A stretch of DNA of 64,000 nt, from positions 1 through 64,000 of the forward strand of contig NZ_CALFXI010000111.1 of NCBI RefSeq assembly GCF_937958065.1, written 5' to 3'. Positions 44,595-53,852 of the stretch are shown piece by piece; the stretch's first letter is position 1; each line of letters starts with the position of its first letter. The notes under the pieces were generated by a model, which had not been told where the DNA came from, did not search any database, and worked only from the letters and a program-made list of their open reading frames with translations. The translations under genes were made by a program, and so were the position numbers. Origin of the DNA: an uncultured Steroidobacter sp. GTDB lineage: Bacteria; Pseudomonadota; Gammaproteobacteria; Steroidobacterales; Steroidobacteraceae.

Positions 44595-44614
44595 CCTGTC
44601 CACTTCTTGCCCGA

Positions 44615-44638
44615 GGCGCGCGTGATGTGACGCGCGCC
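44615..44638 (+). terminator. Hairpin after the GH5 gene
   Basis: GGCGCGCGT pairs with ACGCGCGCC over a 6-base loop (9-bp stem), about 20 bases after the GH5 stop. There is no T tract, so termination is inferred from position and stem strength. Confidence 0.5.
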
Positions 44639-44735
44639 GCAAGCGCCGCATCAACTCGTCTCATCAGGCTGGTGGCGAACCGGGCGCTTGCAGTACGCTT
44701 CGCGCTCCTTTCGATCAGTCCTCGAGGAAGTAATA

Positions 44736-45263
44736 ATGAAGAAGGTCGCAGTGGTGGTGATGGCGGCGGCGTGTCTCACCGCCGGCGTCGGCATTGGGTA
44801 TGCCGCGAAAACCAAAGGTCCGGGCATGACTCTCCTGACCGGCAAGCCTGCGAAAGAAGCCGGCATCGCGGCGCTGAAGGAAGCGGAACGTCTGGCGGAC
44901 GGTGGCAGCTGGGAGTTGATCCAGATTGCGCGCGCGTACTACCTTTCCGGTGACAAGGCCACTGGCCAGGCCATGCTCGACGGCGTGTTGAACGGCAAGT
45001 CGGTGTCGAGCGACTGGTTCCGAATCGCACGCGTCTATGCCGAGGCGGGCGAGAATGCCAAGGCTGAACCGCTGTTCCTGCGCGCGCTCGCGGCTGAGCC
45101 GAAAGACGACACCGGTCACGCCGAAGTGGGGGCCTGGTACATCCGCATCGGTCAGCGGGAGAAGGGCGAGGAACTGCTCGCCAAAGCGTTCGCGCGTAAC
45201 TCGGAAGAGATCTGGCACTACGTGCGCGCCGGCGAGGCGTACATGGGCGTCTCTCCGAAGTAA
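44736..45263 (+). CDS. Small secreted TPR protein
   Basis: A 175-residue protein with a signal peptide (KKVAVVVMAAACLTAGVGIGYA) and about three TPR-like helical pairs (IARAYYLSGDKATGQAMLDG, IARVYAEAGENAKAEPLFLRAL, VGAWYIRIGQREKGEELLAKAF). GAGGAAG lies five bases before the ATG. A strong hairpin follows, so it is transcribed alone. Periplasmic protein-protein binding is the likely role; the partner is unknown. Confidence 0.78.
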   Translation: MKKVAVVVMAAACLTAGVGIGYAAKTKGPGMTLLTGKPAKEAGIAALKEAERLADGGSWELIQIARAYYLSGDKATGQAMLDGVLNGKSVSSDWFRIARVYAEAGENAKAEPLFLRALAAEPKDDTGHAEVGAWYIRIGQREKGEELLAKAFARNSEEIWHYVRAGEAYMGVSPK

Positions 45264-45277
45264 GACTGCCAACAGTG

Positions 45278-45316
45278 AAGGCGGCGATCCCGCTCGACAG
45301 AGCGGCGCCGCCTTCG
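45278..45316 (+). terminator. Long two-part hairpin terminator
   Basis: GAAGGCGGCG (45278-45287) pairs with CGCCGCCTTC (45307-45316), and inside it CCGCTC (45291-45296) pairs with GAGCGG (45301-45306), leaving a 3-base bulge. It ends the TPR gene. A pyrimidine-rich stretch CCCTCCTTT follows. Confidence 0.65.
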
Positions 45317-45404
45317 ATCCCTCCTTTGCTCGCGGTCGCACCAGGCCGCTAATTATCGCCGACTTAATTTGATTCGCCGGGCAGGCGTCGCTACGCTTCC
45401 GCGG

Positions 45405-47372
45405 ATGAATCGGTTCTCATTCTCATCGGCCCGCGCGCAATGGCTGTCGCGAGCCGTCGCTGCCGTGGCGTGGCTCGTCCTGTTCGGCGCGAGCACGGCC
45501 CTGTCAGCCGAGGATGACAAGCTCGATCTGCAGGTTCGCCAGCTCTGGCAGCTCATTGATTATGTCGCGGTTGATTACGGCGGCGCCGTGGTCGACGGGC
45601 AGGTCAGCAACGAGGCTGAATATAAGGAGATGGTGGAATTCAGCGCCACCATTGGCCAGCGGGTGGATTCGCTGCCGCCACGGGCGGGCCAGGCGCAGTT
45701 GGCGGAGCAGAGCCAGCTGCTGGAAACGGCCATCTCACAACAGGCCGACGCGGGGAAGGTTGCACAGATCGCGCACGCGCTCGCCAACCAGCTGCTGACC
45801 ACCTATCCCGTACCGATTGCGCCGAAAACGATTCCCGATGTGGCGCGAGGCGCGGCGCTCTATCAAGAGCAGTGCGTGGTTTGTCATGGCGCGAGCGGTC
45901 AGGGCGACGGACCTGCTGCGGCTCAACTCGATCCGCCGCCCATCGCATTCACCGATGCGGAACGCGCGCGTTCGCGCAGTCTTTATTCATTGTATGAAGC
46001 GATCAGCCAGGGCGTCGGCGGCACGGCGATGCCGGCTTTCCCGTCGCTGTCGCCGGAAGATCGTTGGGCGCTGAGCTTTTATATCGGCACGCTTGCCTAT
46101 GAGCCGACTGCGCGTGAGCAGGGCGCCAGGGTGTGGCAGCAAGATCCATCGCTGCGCAGTCGCATCCCGAACCTGGAAACATTGGTTCGAAAAACGGAAA
46201 ACGAGCTGGCGAGCGAGCTGGGTCCGGATCGGGCGCAAGCGGTGCTTTCCTATCTGCGGTCTACTCCAGCGGTGTTGGCAGGCGAGACGGGTGTGGCCCT
46301 CGCGCGCTCTCGCTTGCATCAGAGCATGGCGGCTCATGAAGCGGGCAATACCCAGGAGGCCGCTCGTCTGGCGTTGTCCGCCTATCTCGATGGCATCGAG
46401 CCGATCGAGCCGCGACTGGCGGCACGCGACGCGAAGCTCATGACGCGCGTGGAAGGGGTGATGGCGGAATTTCGAGCGCGTCTCGGACGCGGCGCGACCC
46501 CGGCCGAGATGAAAGAGCAGCTCGCGGCTGCTGAAGAGGCGCTGGATTCGGCGAGTGAGGTTCTTGACCAGAGCAACTCGGATGCGGCGACGACGTTCCT
46601 TGCGAGCTTCACCATTCTCGTGCGCGAGGGATTGGAGGCGTTGCTGCTGGTCGTGGCCATCGTTGCGTTCCTGCGCAAGTCCGGACGGCAGGAGCTGATG
46701 CCCTATGTGCATGGCGGTTGGATCTCGGCGCTCGTGGCCGGCGGCCTCACCTGGCTCGTGGCGAGATATCTCATCGACATCAGCGGTGCGAGCCGTGAGC
46801 TGACCGAAGGATACGCATCGCTGTTCGCCGCGTTCGTGCTTCTGACCGTCGGCTTGTGGATGCATCAAAAGAGCGTTGCCGGGCACTGGCAGCGCTATCT
46901 GCAAAGCAATCTCTCGGGGATTCTGCAAGGCCGTTCCGCGTGGCTGCTCGCCGGCCTTGCGTTCCTGATGGTGTATCGGGAAGTGTTCGAGACCATCCTG
47001 TTCTATGCCGCGCTCAGCGGCGAAGGCAACGGCGCCGCGCTGCTGGCGGGACTCGGTGCAGGTGCTGCCGTGCTGGCGCTGATCTCCACCGCGCTGCTGA
47101 AATTCAGCGCGCGTCTGCCGATCGGCAAATTCTTCTCCATCAGCTCGATTCTGATCGCGGTCCTGGCGGTCGTGCTCGCCGGCAAAGGCGCCGAAGCTCT
47201 GCAGGAGGCCGGAGTCTTGTCGGTGCGAACGTTGCCCTTGCCGCGCATAGAGCTGGTGGGCCTGTTTCCTTCGGTGCAGACGATATTGTTACAAGGGATC
47301 GTTGCGCTCGCCGCCATTGCCGGTTTCGCGTACAACGCGCGCGCTGCGAGGCAGGCGCGCGTCAACTCATAA
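45405..47372 (+). CDS. FTR1-family iron permease with fused cytochrome c domain
   Basis: A 655-residue protein with a signal peptide ending ALSA. A cytochrome c domain follows with heme motif Cys157-x-x-Cys160-His161 (CVVCH) and a likely axial methionine in GTAMPAF. A helical periplasmic region leads to a seven-helix FTR1 permease with both iron-binding motifs, Arg407-Glu-Gly-Leu-Glu411 (REGLE) and Arg525-Glu-Val-Phe-Glu529 (REVFE). FTR1 proteins move iron after ferrous oxidation; a fused cytochrome could accept the electrons (inference). The ATG at 45405 is used. A convergent VOC gene ends 10 bases beyond the stop. Confidence 0.9.
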   Translation: MNRFSFSSARAQWLSRAVAAVAWLVLFGASTALSAEDDKLDLQVRQLWQLIDYVAVDYGGAVVDGQVSNEAEYKEMVEFSATIGQRVDSLPPRAGQAQLAEQSQLLETAISQQADAGKVAQIAHALANQLLTTYPVPIAPKTIPDVARGAALYQEQCVVCHGASGQGDGPAAAQLDPPPIAFTDAERARSRSLYSLYEAISQGVGGTAMPAFPSLSPEDRWALSFYIGTLAYEPTAREQGARVWQQDPSLRSRIPNLETLVRKTENELASELGPDRAQAVLSYLRSTPAVLAGETGVALARSRLHQSMAAHEAGNTQEAARLALSAYLDGIEPIEPRLAARDAKLMTRVEGVMAEFRARLGRGATPAEMKEQLAAAEEALDSASEVLDQSNSDAATTFLASFTILVREGLEALLLVVAIVAFLRKSGRQELMPYVHGGWISALVAGGLTWLVARYLIDISGASRELTEGYASLFAAFVLLTVGLWMHQKSVAGHWQRYLQSNLSGILQGRSAWLLAGLAFLMVYREVFETILFYAALSGEGNGAALLAGLGAGAAVLALISTALLKFSARLPIGKFFSISSILIAVLAVVLAGKGAEALQEAGVLSVRTLPLPRIELVGLFPSVQTILLQGIVALAAIAGFAYNARAARQARVNS

Positions 47373-47382
47373 CCCGGCGTCG

Positions 47383-47850
47383 TTACTTGCCCGACTGCCT
47401 GGTGAATTGCTCGACTCGGCGTTCCATTTCCTCGGGCGGCACATCTTCGGTGTGCGTAGCGATCGTCCACACGTGACCGAAGGGATCCTGCAGGGTTCCC
47501 GAGCGATCGCCATAGAACTGATCCTTGATGGGCAGCAATTCTTTCGCGCCCGCGGCGATGGCGCGCTTGAACACTTCATCCACGTTCTCGATGTACAGCA
47601 TCATGCTCACGCCCGTGCCACCGATTGACAGCGGGCTGCGATATCCCATCTCCGGGAATTCGTCGGCGAGCATGATCTTCGAGTCGCCGATGGAGAGCTC
47701 CGCGTGCGCGATGCTGCCGTCGGGTTTGGGCAGGCGCATGTCCTCGGTCGCTCCGAATGCCCGCTTGTAGAACTCGATGGCGTCGCTGGCTCCCTTGGCG
47801 ATCAGGTATGGCGTGATCGAGCGATAACCTTCCGGAATGGCTTTGACCAT
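47383..47850 (-). CDS. VOC-superfamily (PhnB-like) protein
   Basis: A 155-residue protein of the glyoxalase/bleomycin-resistance superfamily, PhnB-like subgroup: YRSITPYLIAKGASDAIEFYKRAFGA at the N-terminus, VSMMLYIENVDEVFKRAIAAGA in the second repeat, and GTLQDPFGHVWTIATH at the C-terminus. Family members bind a divalent metal, but this subgroup has no settled reaction. It is divergent from the MFS exporter (117 bases between). Confidence 0.88.
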   Translation of the reverse strand: MVKAIPEGYRSITPYLIAKGASDAIEFYKRAFGATEDMRLPKPDGSIAHAELSIGDSKIMLADEFPEMGYRSPLSIGGTGVSMMLYIENVDEVFKRAIAAGAKELLPIKDQFYGDRSGTLQDPFGHVWTIATHTEDVPPEEMERRVEQFTRQSGK

Positions 47851-47967
47851 GATCGTCTCCTCCAGGTGCTTCGGTCGGGGCGGCAGATCATGACACGCGC
47901 CTGCCGGGCGTGGTCAAATCCTCGCTCGTCGTACCGGCCCTTCGGTAAATCACCGGCCATCGCGCCC

Positions 47968-49557
47968 ATGAACAGCTCTGCCTTCATTGCCTGCGACGAG
48001 GGTGTGATTCGAGGCACGCGGGCGGGCACTTCCGGTTGCCCCCGAAGCGCGCGGCCCTGGGTGCTGGCGGCGACCATCGTCGGCTCCAGCATGGCGTTCA
48101 TCGATACGTCGGTCGTCAACGTCGCACTGCCGGCGATTCAAGGCGATCTGTCAGCGGCGGTGCGTGAAGCCCAGTGGGTGGTCAATGCGTACATGCTGAT
48201 GCTTGGTGCGCTGCTTCTGGTGGGCGGAGCGGCCGGCGATCGATTCGGCCGCAGACGCGTATTCATCATCGGCATCACCATCTTCGCGGCCGCATCCGTT
48301 GCTTGTGCCTGGGCGCCTGATGCAACCGCGCTGATCGCGGCGAGGGCGGTTCAAGGGATCGGCGGCGCGCTGCTGGTGCCGGGCAGTCTTGCGATCATCA
48401 GTGCAATGTTTCCAGAGGCCGAGCGCGGCCGCGCGATCGGCACGTGGGCCGGCGCTTCTGCGTTGACGACGGCGTTGGGTCCGGTGCTCGGCGGCTGGCT
48501 CGTCGACACCTGGTCATGGCGAGTCATCTTTCTGATCAATGTTCCGATTGCCGCGGTCGCTGTCGCGCTGGCGATCTGGCGCATGCCCGAGAGTCGCGAT
48601 GAATCGAGCGATGTGGCGGTCGATTGGCTTGGCGGCGCGCTGGCCGTCGTCGCACTCGGAGCGCTTGCTTATGGCTTGACGCTCGCGTCGGAGAACGGGT
48701 GGATGCGCGCGCCCGTGTTGGGATCGCTCGCCGTGGCAATCGTCACGCTCGGCTCGTTCCTATGGCGCGAGGCGCGTGCGCGTACTCCAATGATGCCCCT
48801 CGAGCTGTTTCGATCGAAGGATTTCAGCGGTGCGAATCTGATCACGTTGCTGCTGTATTTCGCCTTGGGCGGCGTGATGTTCTTCGTGCCGTTCAACCTG
48901 ATCCGGATTCAAGGTTATTCGGCGGCCATGGCGGGCGCGGCGTTCCTGCCATTCAGCCTGATCATGGGCGTGCTGTCGCGCTGGTCCGGCGGATTGATCG
49001 AGCAGTATGGGGCGCGCAAGCTGTTGACGGTCGGGCCGACCATCGTCGCTGTCGGATTTGCGCTGCTGGCGGTGCCCGGGATCGGCGGGCCTTACTGGAC
49101 GACCTTCTTTCCAGCCATGGTCGTGATCGGCTTCGGCATGGCGGTGAGCGTGGCGCCGCTCACGACGAGTGTCATGCGCGCGGTCGATGATCGTCACGCT
49201 GGCGTCGCATCGGGGATTAACAATGCAACCGCTCGCGTCGCTGGGATGCTCGCGGTTGCGGTGCTGGGCATGATCGCTGTCGCCGCGTTCGGTCGAGCGG
49301 TCGATGCGCGCGTGGATCGCATATCAATGTCGAACGAAACGCGTGCTCTCGTGCGGGCCGAGGTTCCAAAGCTTGCGGAAGCTCAACCGCCTGGGTCTAT
49401 CGATGGCGAGCAGCGCGACGCGGTTAAACGCGCTTTCAACGAATCCTTCGTTTACAGCTTCCGGATCGTAGCGTTGATCGCAGCCGCGCTCGCTTTGGCG
49501 AGCGCGGTCTGCGGATGGTTGACCATCGAGCCTTCGAAACGTCGCCTCAGAACTTGA
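47968..49557 (+). CDS. DHA2-type MFS drug exporter (14 helices)
   Basis: A 529-residue protein with about 14 membrane helices and the DHA2 motifs SSMAFIDTSVVNVALPAIQ, QWVVNAYMLMLGALLLVGGAAGDRFGRRR (motif A) and GTWAGASALTTALGPVLGGWLVDTWSWR (motif C region). It probably exports toxic compounds by proton antiport. ATG at 47968 is chosen; the earlier open frame lies within the divergent VOC gene. The stop overlaps the convergent receptor gene by 11 bases. Confidence 0.92.
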   Translation: MNSSAFIACDEGVIRGTRAGTSGCPRSARPWVLAATIVGSSMAFIDTSVVNVALPAIQGDLSAAVREAQWVVNAYMLMLGALLLVGGAAGDRFGRRRVFIIGITIFAAASVACAWAPDATALIAARAVQGIGGALLVPGSLAIISAMFPEAERGRAIGTWAGASALTTALGPVLGGWLVDTWSWRVIFLINVPIAAVAVALAIWRMPESRDESSDVAVDWLGGALAVVALGALAYGLTLASENGWMRAPVLGSLAVAIVTLGSFLWREARARTPMMPLELFRSKDFSGANLITLLLYFALGGVMFFVPFNLIRIQGYSAAMAGAAFLPFSLIMGVLSRWSGGLIEQYGARKLLTVGPTIVAVGFALLAVPGIGGPYWTTFFPAMVVIGFGMAVSVAPLTTSVMRAVDDRHAGVASGINNATARVAGMLAVAVLGMIAVAAFGRAVDARVDRISMSNETRALVRAEVPKLAEAQPPGSIDGEQRDAVKRAFNESFVYSFRIVALIAAALALASAVCGWLTIEPSKRRLRT

Positions 49558-52525
49558 TCGTCGCGCCCAGCGTGTAGGTGCGGCCGATGTCGGTCTGGAA
49601 CAGCGTGTCTTCGCGAACGCTGTCGATGAACAGCGTGTTGCGCTCCTCGGTGAGGTTCTGCGCCTCCAGGATCAGCGTCAGGTAGTCATTGAAGTTCCAG
49701 GAGGCTGCCGCGTCCAGATAGAACGTGTCGCTGTTACCCTGCAGATCGCTGCCGGCGGAAGCGGGGATGCCGCGGATGTACTTGTCACGGAAGGTGCCGG
49801 TGGTGCGCACGCTGAAGCGGCCGTCATCGTAGAACAGCGTGCCGCTCGCGGAGTTCTTCGACAATCCGACCAGATCGGCCGTGGTCGAGGACGTGATGAC
49901 GCCGCCGCTGCTGGTCAGGATGTACTCGATCTCCGATTCGACGCGCGTGTAGTTGGCGAGCACGCCGAAGTGGCTCCAGATGCCCGGCAGCATGTCGAGC
50001 TGCACCTGTGCATTGAGCTCGAAGCCCTTCAGCGGGCCCCCCTTGGTGTTCTCCAGACGGCTGACGTTGAACAGGTCGCTTGGCGATGCCGGCGTGCCCG
50101 CGAGCAGCGCGTCCGGCAGGCCGAGCTCGGTGTAGACCACCGGGCTGGTGATCCGCTGGATGTAAGTTTCGATGTCCTTGTAGAAGTAGGCCGCCGACAG
50201 CAGCGAGCCGGGGCGGAAGTACCATTCCAGGCTCAGGTCCGCCGTCTTGGCGCGAATCGGATCGAGGAATGGATTGTTCACCGTGCCGGTGCGCGTGGTG
50301 GCGGTGATCGTCGCGGTGGGCGTCAGGTTGCCGAGCTCGGGCCGGGACATCACTTTCGCTGCCGAGAAGCGCGCCAGCAGGTCGGGCGTCAGGTCCACCA
50401 CCACGTTCAAGGACGGCAACGTGTCGCTGTACTCGCGATCCACCTGATTGCGCTGGCCGACGGTGGGATAGGGCGCGCCCGCAGGTGCGTTCACGGGAAT
50501 ATGGCCGACGGCGGTCTGATCGGTTTTCACATAGCGCACACCGATATCGCCACGGACCGGGAAGCGCCATCCGTTACCGCTGTCGAACGAGACCTGGAAG
50601 AAGCCGCTGGTGACTTTTTCGAGGATCCGCGACAGACCGGCACCGCACTCGACGCCGCAGAAATCCATCTCCCCGAAGTTGAACGCGTCGCGCCATTTCT
50701 TCGAATCGATAGCGACCCAGCTGGCCGGCGCGCCGGAACCGAACAGATGGTCCAGACCGGTGATCCGCGTCGTGATGTCGGCCACGGTCACTCCGGCCGG
50801 CAGCGCCTGGACGGGCACCTGCGAGGGCACGAGGTTCGAAACACGGCTGTGGAAGTCGTTCTCGCGATATTGGCCGCCGAGCGTGAACGCGAACATGTCG
50901 GTGGCCTGCCACTCGCCGGCCAGATCGAAGTTGGCGACCTGGGTCACGTTGCGCGATGGCTTGCCTTGCGTGGAGAAGCCGCCGAGCACGGTCTGGTTGC
51001 CGTCAGGAGTCGGTGCGTATTGGAAGCTGTTCGGATCGTTCACGTCGATGCCGAACCCGATCAACGGCGTCTCGCGGCCGCCGCGAAAGTCCAGCGTGAA
51101 GTTGCTGGTATCGATGGCGTCGAGGAAGGTCTGCAGGCGCATCGGCCCGTCCCAGATGGAGTTGGAGCGGCCGGCCAGACCATTGATCTTGAATTTCTCG
51201 TTGAAGCGATGCTCGAAGGTCAGGTTGGCCTGCTCGAACGTGGACACGAATTGGTCCACCAGCCCTTCGGAGCGCACGTCGACGCCATCGAACACGGCAT
51301 GCTGCACCGAGCCGTGCTCGTCGAAAGAAATATCGCGGACGGAGACCATCGGCTGGCCGTTGTTGGTGAGGTTGCGGCCAAAGGAGAGGCCCAGGATGTA
51401 GTTGTCACGACGCTCCACCTGGAAGCGCGACAACAGGCCGTCGAGCGCGATGTCCGTGTTGTCGTTGGGCTTCCATTGCAAGGTCAATGTGCCGCCGGTG
51501 CGCTCGGTATCCTGTTCGGAGTTCACGTAGCGAGGCAGACGCGGCAAGAACGCGCCGCTGCCGGGCGTATTGGGCGCATCCGCGCGGCGCAAGTTGTAGA
51601 CGGTGTTGAACGCCGCAAGACTGCTGGTGCGCGGGTTGTTGGTGCTGCAGTTCTCCGCCGTCGCTCCACGAGTGTCCGGCACCGGGCTCGGCGCGGTCGT
51701 CGTCCAGCCGATCGGAGTGCAGTAGGGCAGCAGGATGGGAGCCTGGTTGGTGCCGATATTGTTGGCGTTGGTATTGGCCGAGAGAATGTCGACGGCGGAA
51801 TAACCCACTTCGCGAATGTTTCTTTTCTGGAAGGCCGCCGAGGCCAGCACGCCGAACGTGTTGTCGAAGAACTTCTGCGAGAACAGCATCGAGGCGCGGG
51901 GATCCAGGTCCTCGCTGATGGTGTTGAACACGCCGCGTCCGGTCAGGGTGAAGACCCGGTCCTGCGCGAAATCGAACGGGCGGGGCGCTTTGAGATCGAC
52001 GGTGGCGCCGAGCGAGCCTTCTTCCACGTCGGCCGAGGGCGTCTTGCGGACCGCGAGCTGGGAGAAGATCTCGGTGGGGAAGACGTTGAAGTCGAAGCTG
52101 CGGCCGTTGTTGCCGGCGCCGTAGATATCGCTGGAGCCGGTTTGCGCAGCGGCTTCCATGCCGTTGATACGTACGCGAGTGAACAGCGGGCCGAGGCCTC
52201 GCACCGAGATGTTGCGACCTTCGCCGCCGTCGCCTCGTGACAGCGTCACACCGGGAATACGCTGCATGGATTCAGCCAGATTGCTGTCTGGGAATTTGCC
52301 GATGTCTTCGGCGGCGATGACATCGATCGCCGAGGTCTCCGCGCGTTTCTCGGCCAGCGCGGTATTGAGTGAGCCTCGGAAGCCGGTGACTACGATTTCC
52401 TCGAGCTGCGCGGATTCCTGCTGTCCGGTTTCTGCCGCTGACGCTGCGACGGGGAGCAGGAAGGGAGTACTGAGCGCCGCGGCGATAGCGGCAGAAACAA
52501 CGACGGATCGACCACAGTTCGACAT
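49547..52525 (-). CDS. TonB-dependent receptor of the carbohydrate-associated type
   Basis: A 992-residue receptor with a signal peptide cleaved near ASA (residue 30). EEIVVTGFRGSLNTALAEKRAE, DVIAAEDIGKFPDSNLAESMQRIPGV and DGGEGRNISVRGLGP are typical of the TIGR01782 subfamily, common in carbohydrate-use regulons of Xanthomonas and Caulobacter relatives. The barrel ends TYTLGATIKF. ATG at 52525 is preceded by GGGGGAA. A perfect palindrome GGTAACCGGTTACC lies 47 bases upstream of the start, suggesting repression by a LacI-family protein. The substrate is probably an oligosaccharide (inference). Confidence 0.92.
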   Translation of the reverse strand: MSNCGRSVVVSAAIAAALSTPFLLPVAASAAETGQQESAQLEEIVVTGFRGSLNTALAEKRAETSAIDVIAAEDIGKFPDSNLAESMQRIPGVTLSRGDGGEGRNISVRGLGPLFTRVRINGMEAAAQTGSSDIYGAGNNGRSFDFNVFPTEIFSQLAVRKTPSADVEEGSLGATVDLKAPRPFDFAQDRVFTLTGRGVFNTISEDLDPRASMLFSQKFFDNTFGVLASAAFQKRNIREVGYSAVDILSANTNANNIGTNQAPILLPYCTPIGWTTTAPSPVPDTRGATAENCSTNNPRTSSLAAFNTVYNLRRADAPNTPGSGAFLPRLPRYVNSEQDTERTGGTLTLQWKPNDNTDIALDGLLSRFQVERRDNYILGLSFGRNLTNNGQPMVSVRDISFDEHGSVQHAVFDGVDVRSEGLVDQFVSTFEQANLTFEHRFNEKFKINGLAGRSNSIWDGPMRLQTFLDAIDTSNFTLDFRGGRETPLIGFGIDVNDPNSFQYAPTPDGNQTVLGGFSTQGKPSRNVTQVANFDLAGEWQATDMFAFTLGGQYRENDFHSRVSNLVPSQVPVQALPAGVTVADITTRITGLDHLFGSGAPASWVAIDSKKWRDAFNFGEMDFCGVECGAGLSRILEKVTSGFFQVSFDSGNGWRFPVRGDIGVRYVKTDQTAVGHIPVNAPAGAPYPTVGQRNQVDREYSDTLPSLNVVVDLTPDLLARFSAAKVMSRPELGNLTPTATITATTRTGTVNNPFLDPIRAKTADLSLEWYFRPGSLLSAAYFYKDIETYIQRITSPVVYTELGLPDALLAGTPASPSDLFNVSRLENTKGGPLKGFELNAQVQLDMLPGIWSHFGVLANYTRVESEIEYILTSSGGVITSSTTADLVGLSKNSASGTLFYDDGRFSVRTTGTFRDKYIRGIPASAGSDLQGNSDTFYLDAAASWNFNDYLTLILEAQNLTEERNTLFIDSVREDTLFQTDIGRTYTLGATIKF

Positions 52526-52856
52526 GGTTCCCCCAATCACTTTCGTTTTAGAGCTTCTGCTTCGGGAGTCCGGTAACCGGTTACCCCTGCACCCGGAATT
52601 TGTCCGAGTTACGATTCAATAATGACAGCTATTGATCGAAAGTGAAATGTTTTGAAGAGAAATGAAAACTTCGCGGTACCCCGATCCTGCGGCGCAAAAT
52701 GCACGAAGTGACGGCTCTTCAAGCAGTTAACTAACAATATCTGCTCGACGACTGAGGTTCGGTGCCTGCGTGGTCCGGAGTCCGACTGTAGGATCGGCCC
52801 GATGCGGGGCGCCGGTGTTACCCTTCGATTCTTTGCACGACTGGAGACGGGAATTC
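52526..52856. other. Divergent promoter region, TonB receptor versus ketopantoate-reductase-like gene
   Basis: About 330 bases without a gene. It contains the LacI-type palindrome at 52572-52585 next to the receptor, and an AT-richer stretch at 52611-52670 that probably holds its promoter. Nothing distinctive was seen on the side of the gene at 52857 except GGAGACGGG just before its ATG. Confidence 0.5.
52572..52585. promoter_or_regulatory. Perfect LacI-family-type operator GGTAACCGGTTACC
   Basis: A 14-bp perfect palindrome centred on CG, the usual symmetry of LacI-family sites. It lies in the 5' region of the minus-strand receptor gene, where a bound repressor would block transcription. A partial copy occurs at 2048-2056. 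A LacI-family gene lies at the right end of the window, but nothing proves it is the cognate regulator. Confidence 0.65.
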
Positions 52857-53834
52857 ATGCGCATAGCAATCGTCGGGGCGGGCGCCATCGGCATCTGGAT
52901 GGGCGCGCGGCTGGCGACCAGCGGTCACGAGGTGAAGGTGCTGGCGAGGGGGGCGACGCTCGCGGCGATCAAACAGCATGGCTTGCGTCTCGTCAGCGGC
53001 GGCGACACACGAGTCGCCAATGTCATCGCGAGCGATCGAGCGTCAGAGCTGGGAGAACAGGATCTGGTGGTGCTCGCTGTCAAAGGCCAGGCGCTGGCGG
53101 GTGTCGCTGAATCCGTCGCAGCCCTGCTCGGCAAGGACACGGCGATTCTGACGGCCATGAATGGCATTCCGTGGTGGTTCTTTCACGGTTTGCCGGTGAC
53201 GCTTGCGGATTCGTCGCTGCGCTCGGTCGATCCGGAGGGGAGCATCGGCCGATGGATGCCGCCTGAACGGGTGTTGGGCTGCGTTGTGCATGCCGCGTGT
53301 TCCGTGGAGACGCCGGGATGCTCAGTCCACAAGAACGGCAATGGGCTGATCGTGGGCGAGCCGATGGGCGGCAGCTCCGCCAGGCTCGATGCAGTCGTCA
53401 GTGCGCTTCGGGCCGCGAGCTTCGATGTCACCGTCAGCCCCCAGATTCAAAAAGACATCTGGTACAAGCTGTGGGGCAACATGACCATGAATCCGATCTC
53501 CGCGCTCACCGCGGCCACGTGCGATCTGATTCTCGACGATCCACTGGTCAGCGATTTCATCCTGCGAGTCATGGCCGAAGCAGCGGCGATCGGTGCACGC
53601 ATTGGCTGTCCGATTTCGGAGAGTGGCGCAGATCGCATGGCCGTGACACGCAAGCTCGGCGCATTCAAAACATCGATGCTGCAGGATGCGGAAGCGGGGC
53701 GCTCGCTGGAAATCGATGCCTTAGTGGCTGCGCCGCGCGAGATCGCGCGCAAGGTCGAGATCGAGACGCCGAACATGGATGCGCTGCATGGGCTGATCCG
53801 TTTGTTTGCCAGAGGGCGCGGGCTGACTTCGTAA
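52857..53834 (+). CDS. Ketopantoate reductase (ApbA/PanE) family protein
   Basis: A 325-residue protein with an N-terminal Rossmann motif MRIAIVGAGAIGIWMGARLA for NADPH and the segments VVLAVKGQAL, VQKDIWYKLWGN-like QIQKDIWYKLWGNM, and a C-terminal helical domain with MLQDAEAGRSLEIDALV. True PanE reduces 2-dehydropantoate to pantoate for coenzyme A. This lone copy, outside a pantothenate cluster, may act on another 2-keto acid. ATG at 52857 places the Rossmann motif at the N-terminus. It converges with a PhyH gene 18 bases away. Confidence 0.87.
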   Translation: MRIAIVGAGAIGIWMGARLATSGHEVKVLARGATLAAIKQHGLRLVSGGDTRVANVIASDRASELGEQDLVVLAVKGQALAGVAESVAALLGKDTAILTAMNGIPWWFFHGLPVTLADSSLRSVDPEGSIGRWMPPERVLGCVVHAACSVETPGCSVHKNGNGLIVGEPMGGSSARLDAVVSALRAASFDVTVSPQIQKDIWYKLWGNMTMNPISALTAATCDLILDDPLVSDFILRVMAEAAAIGARIGCPISESGADRMAVTRKLGAFKTSMLQDAEAGRSLEIDALVAAPREIARKVEIETPNMDALHGLIRLFARGRGLTS

Positions 53835-53852
53835 GCCGAGTCGATTCTGCAA

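Noticed and set aside
44660..44695. A sigma-54-like TGGCGAACCGGGCGC upstream of the TPR gene
   Set aside because: Core spacing is right, but the -12 element lacks TTGC and the -24 lacks CA after TGGC; probably chance in GC-rich DNA.
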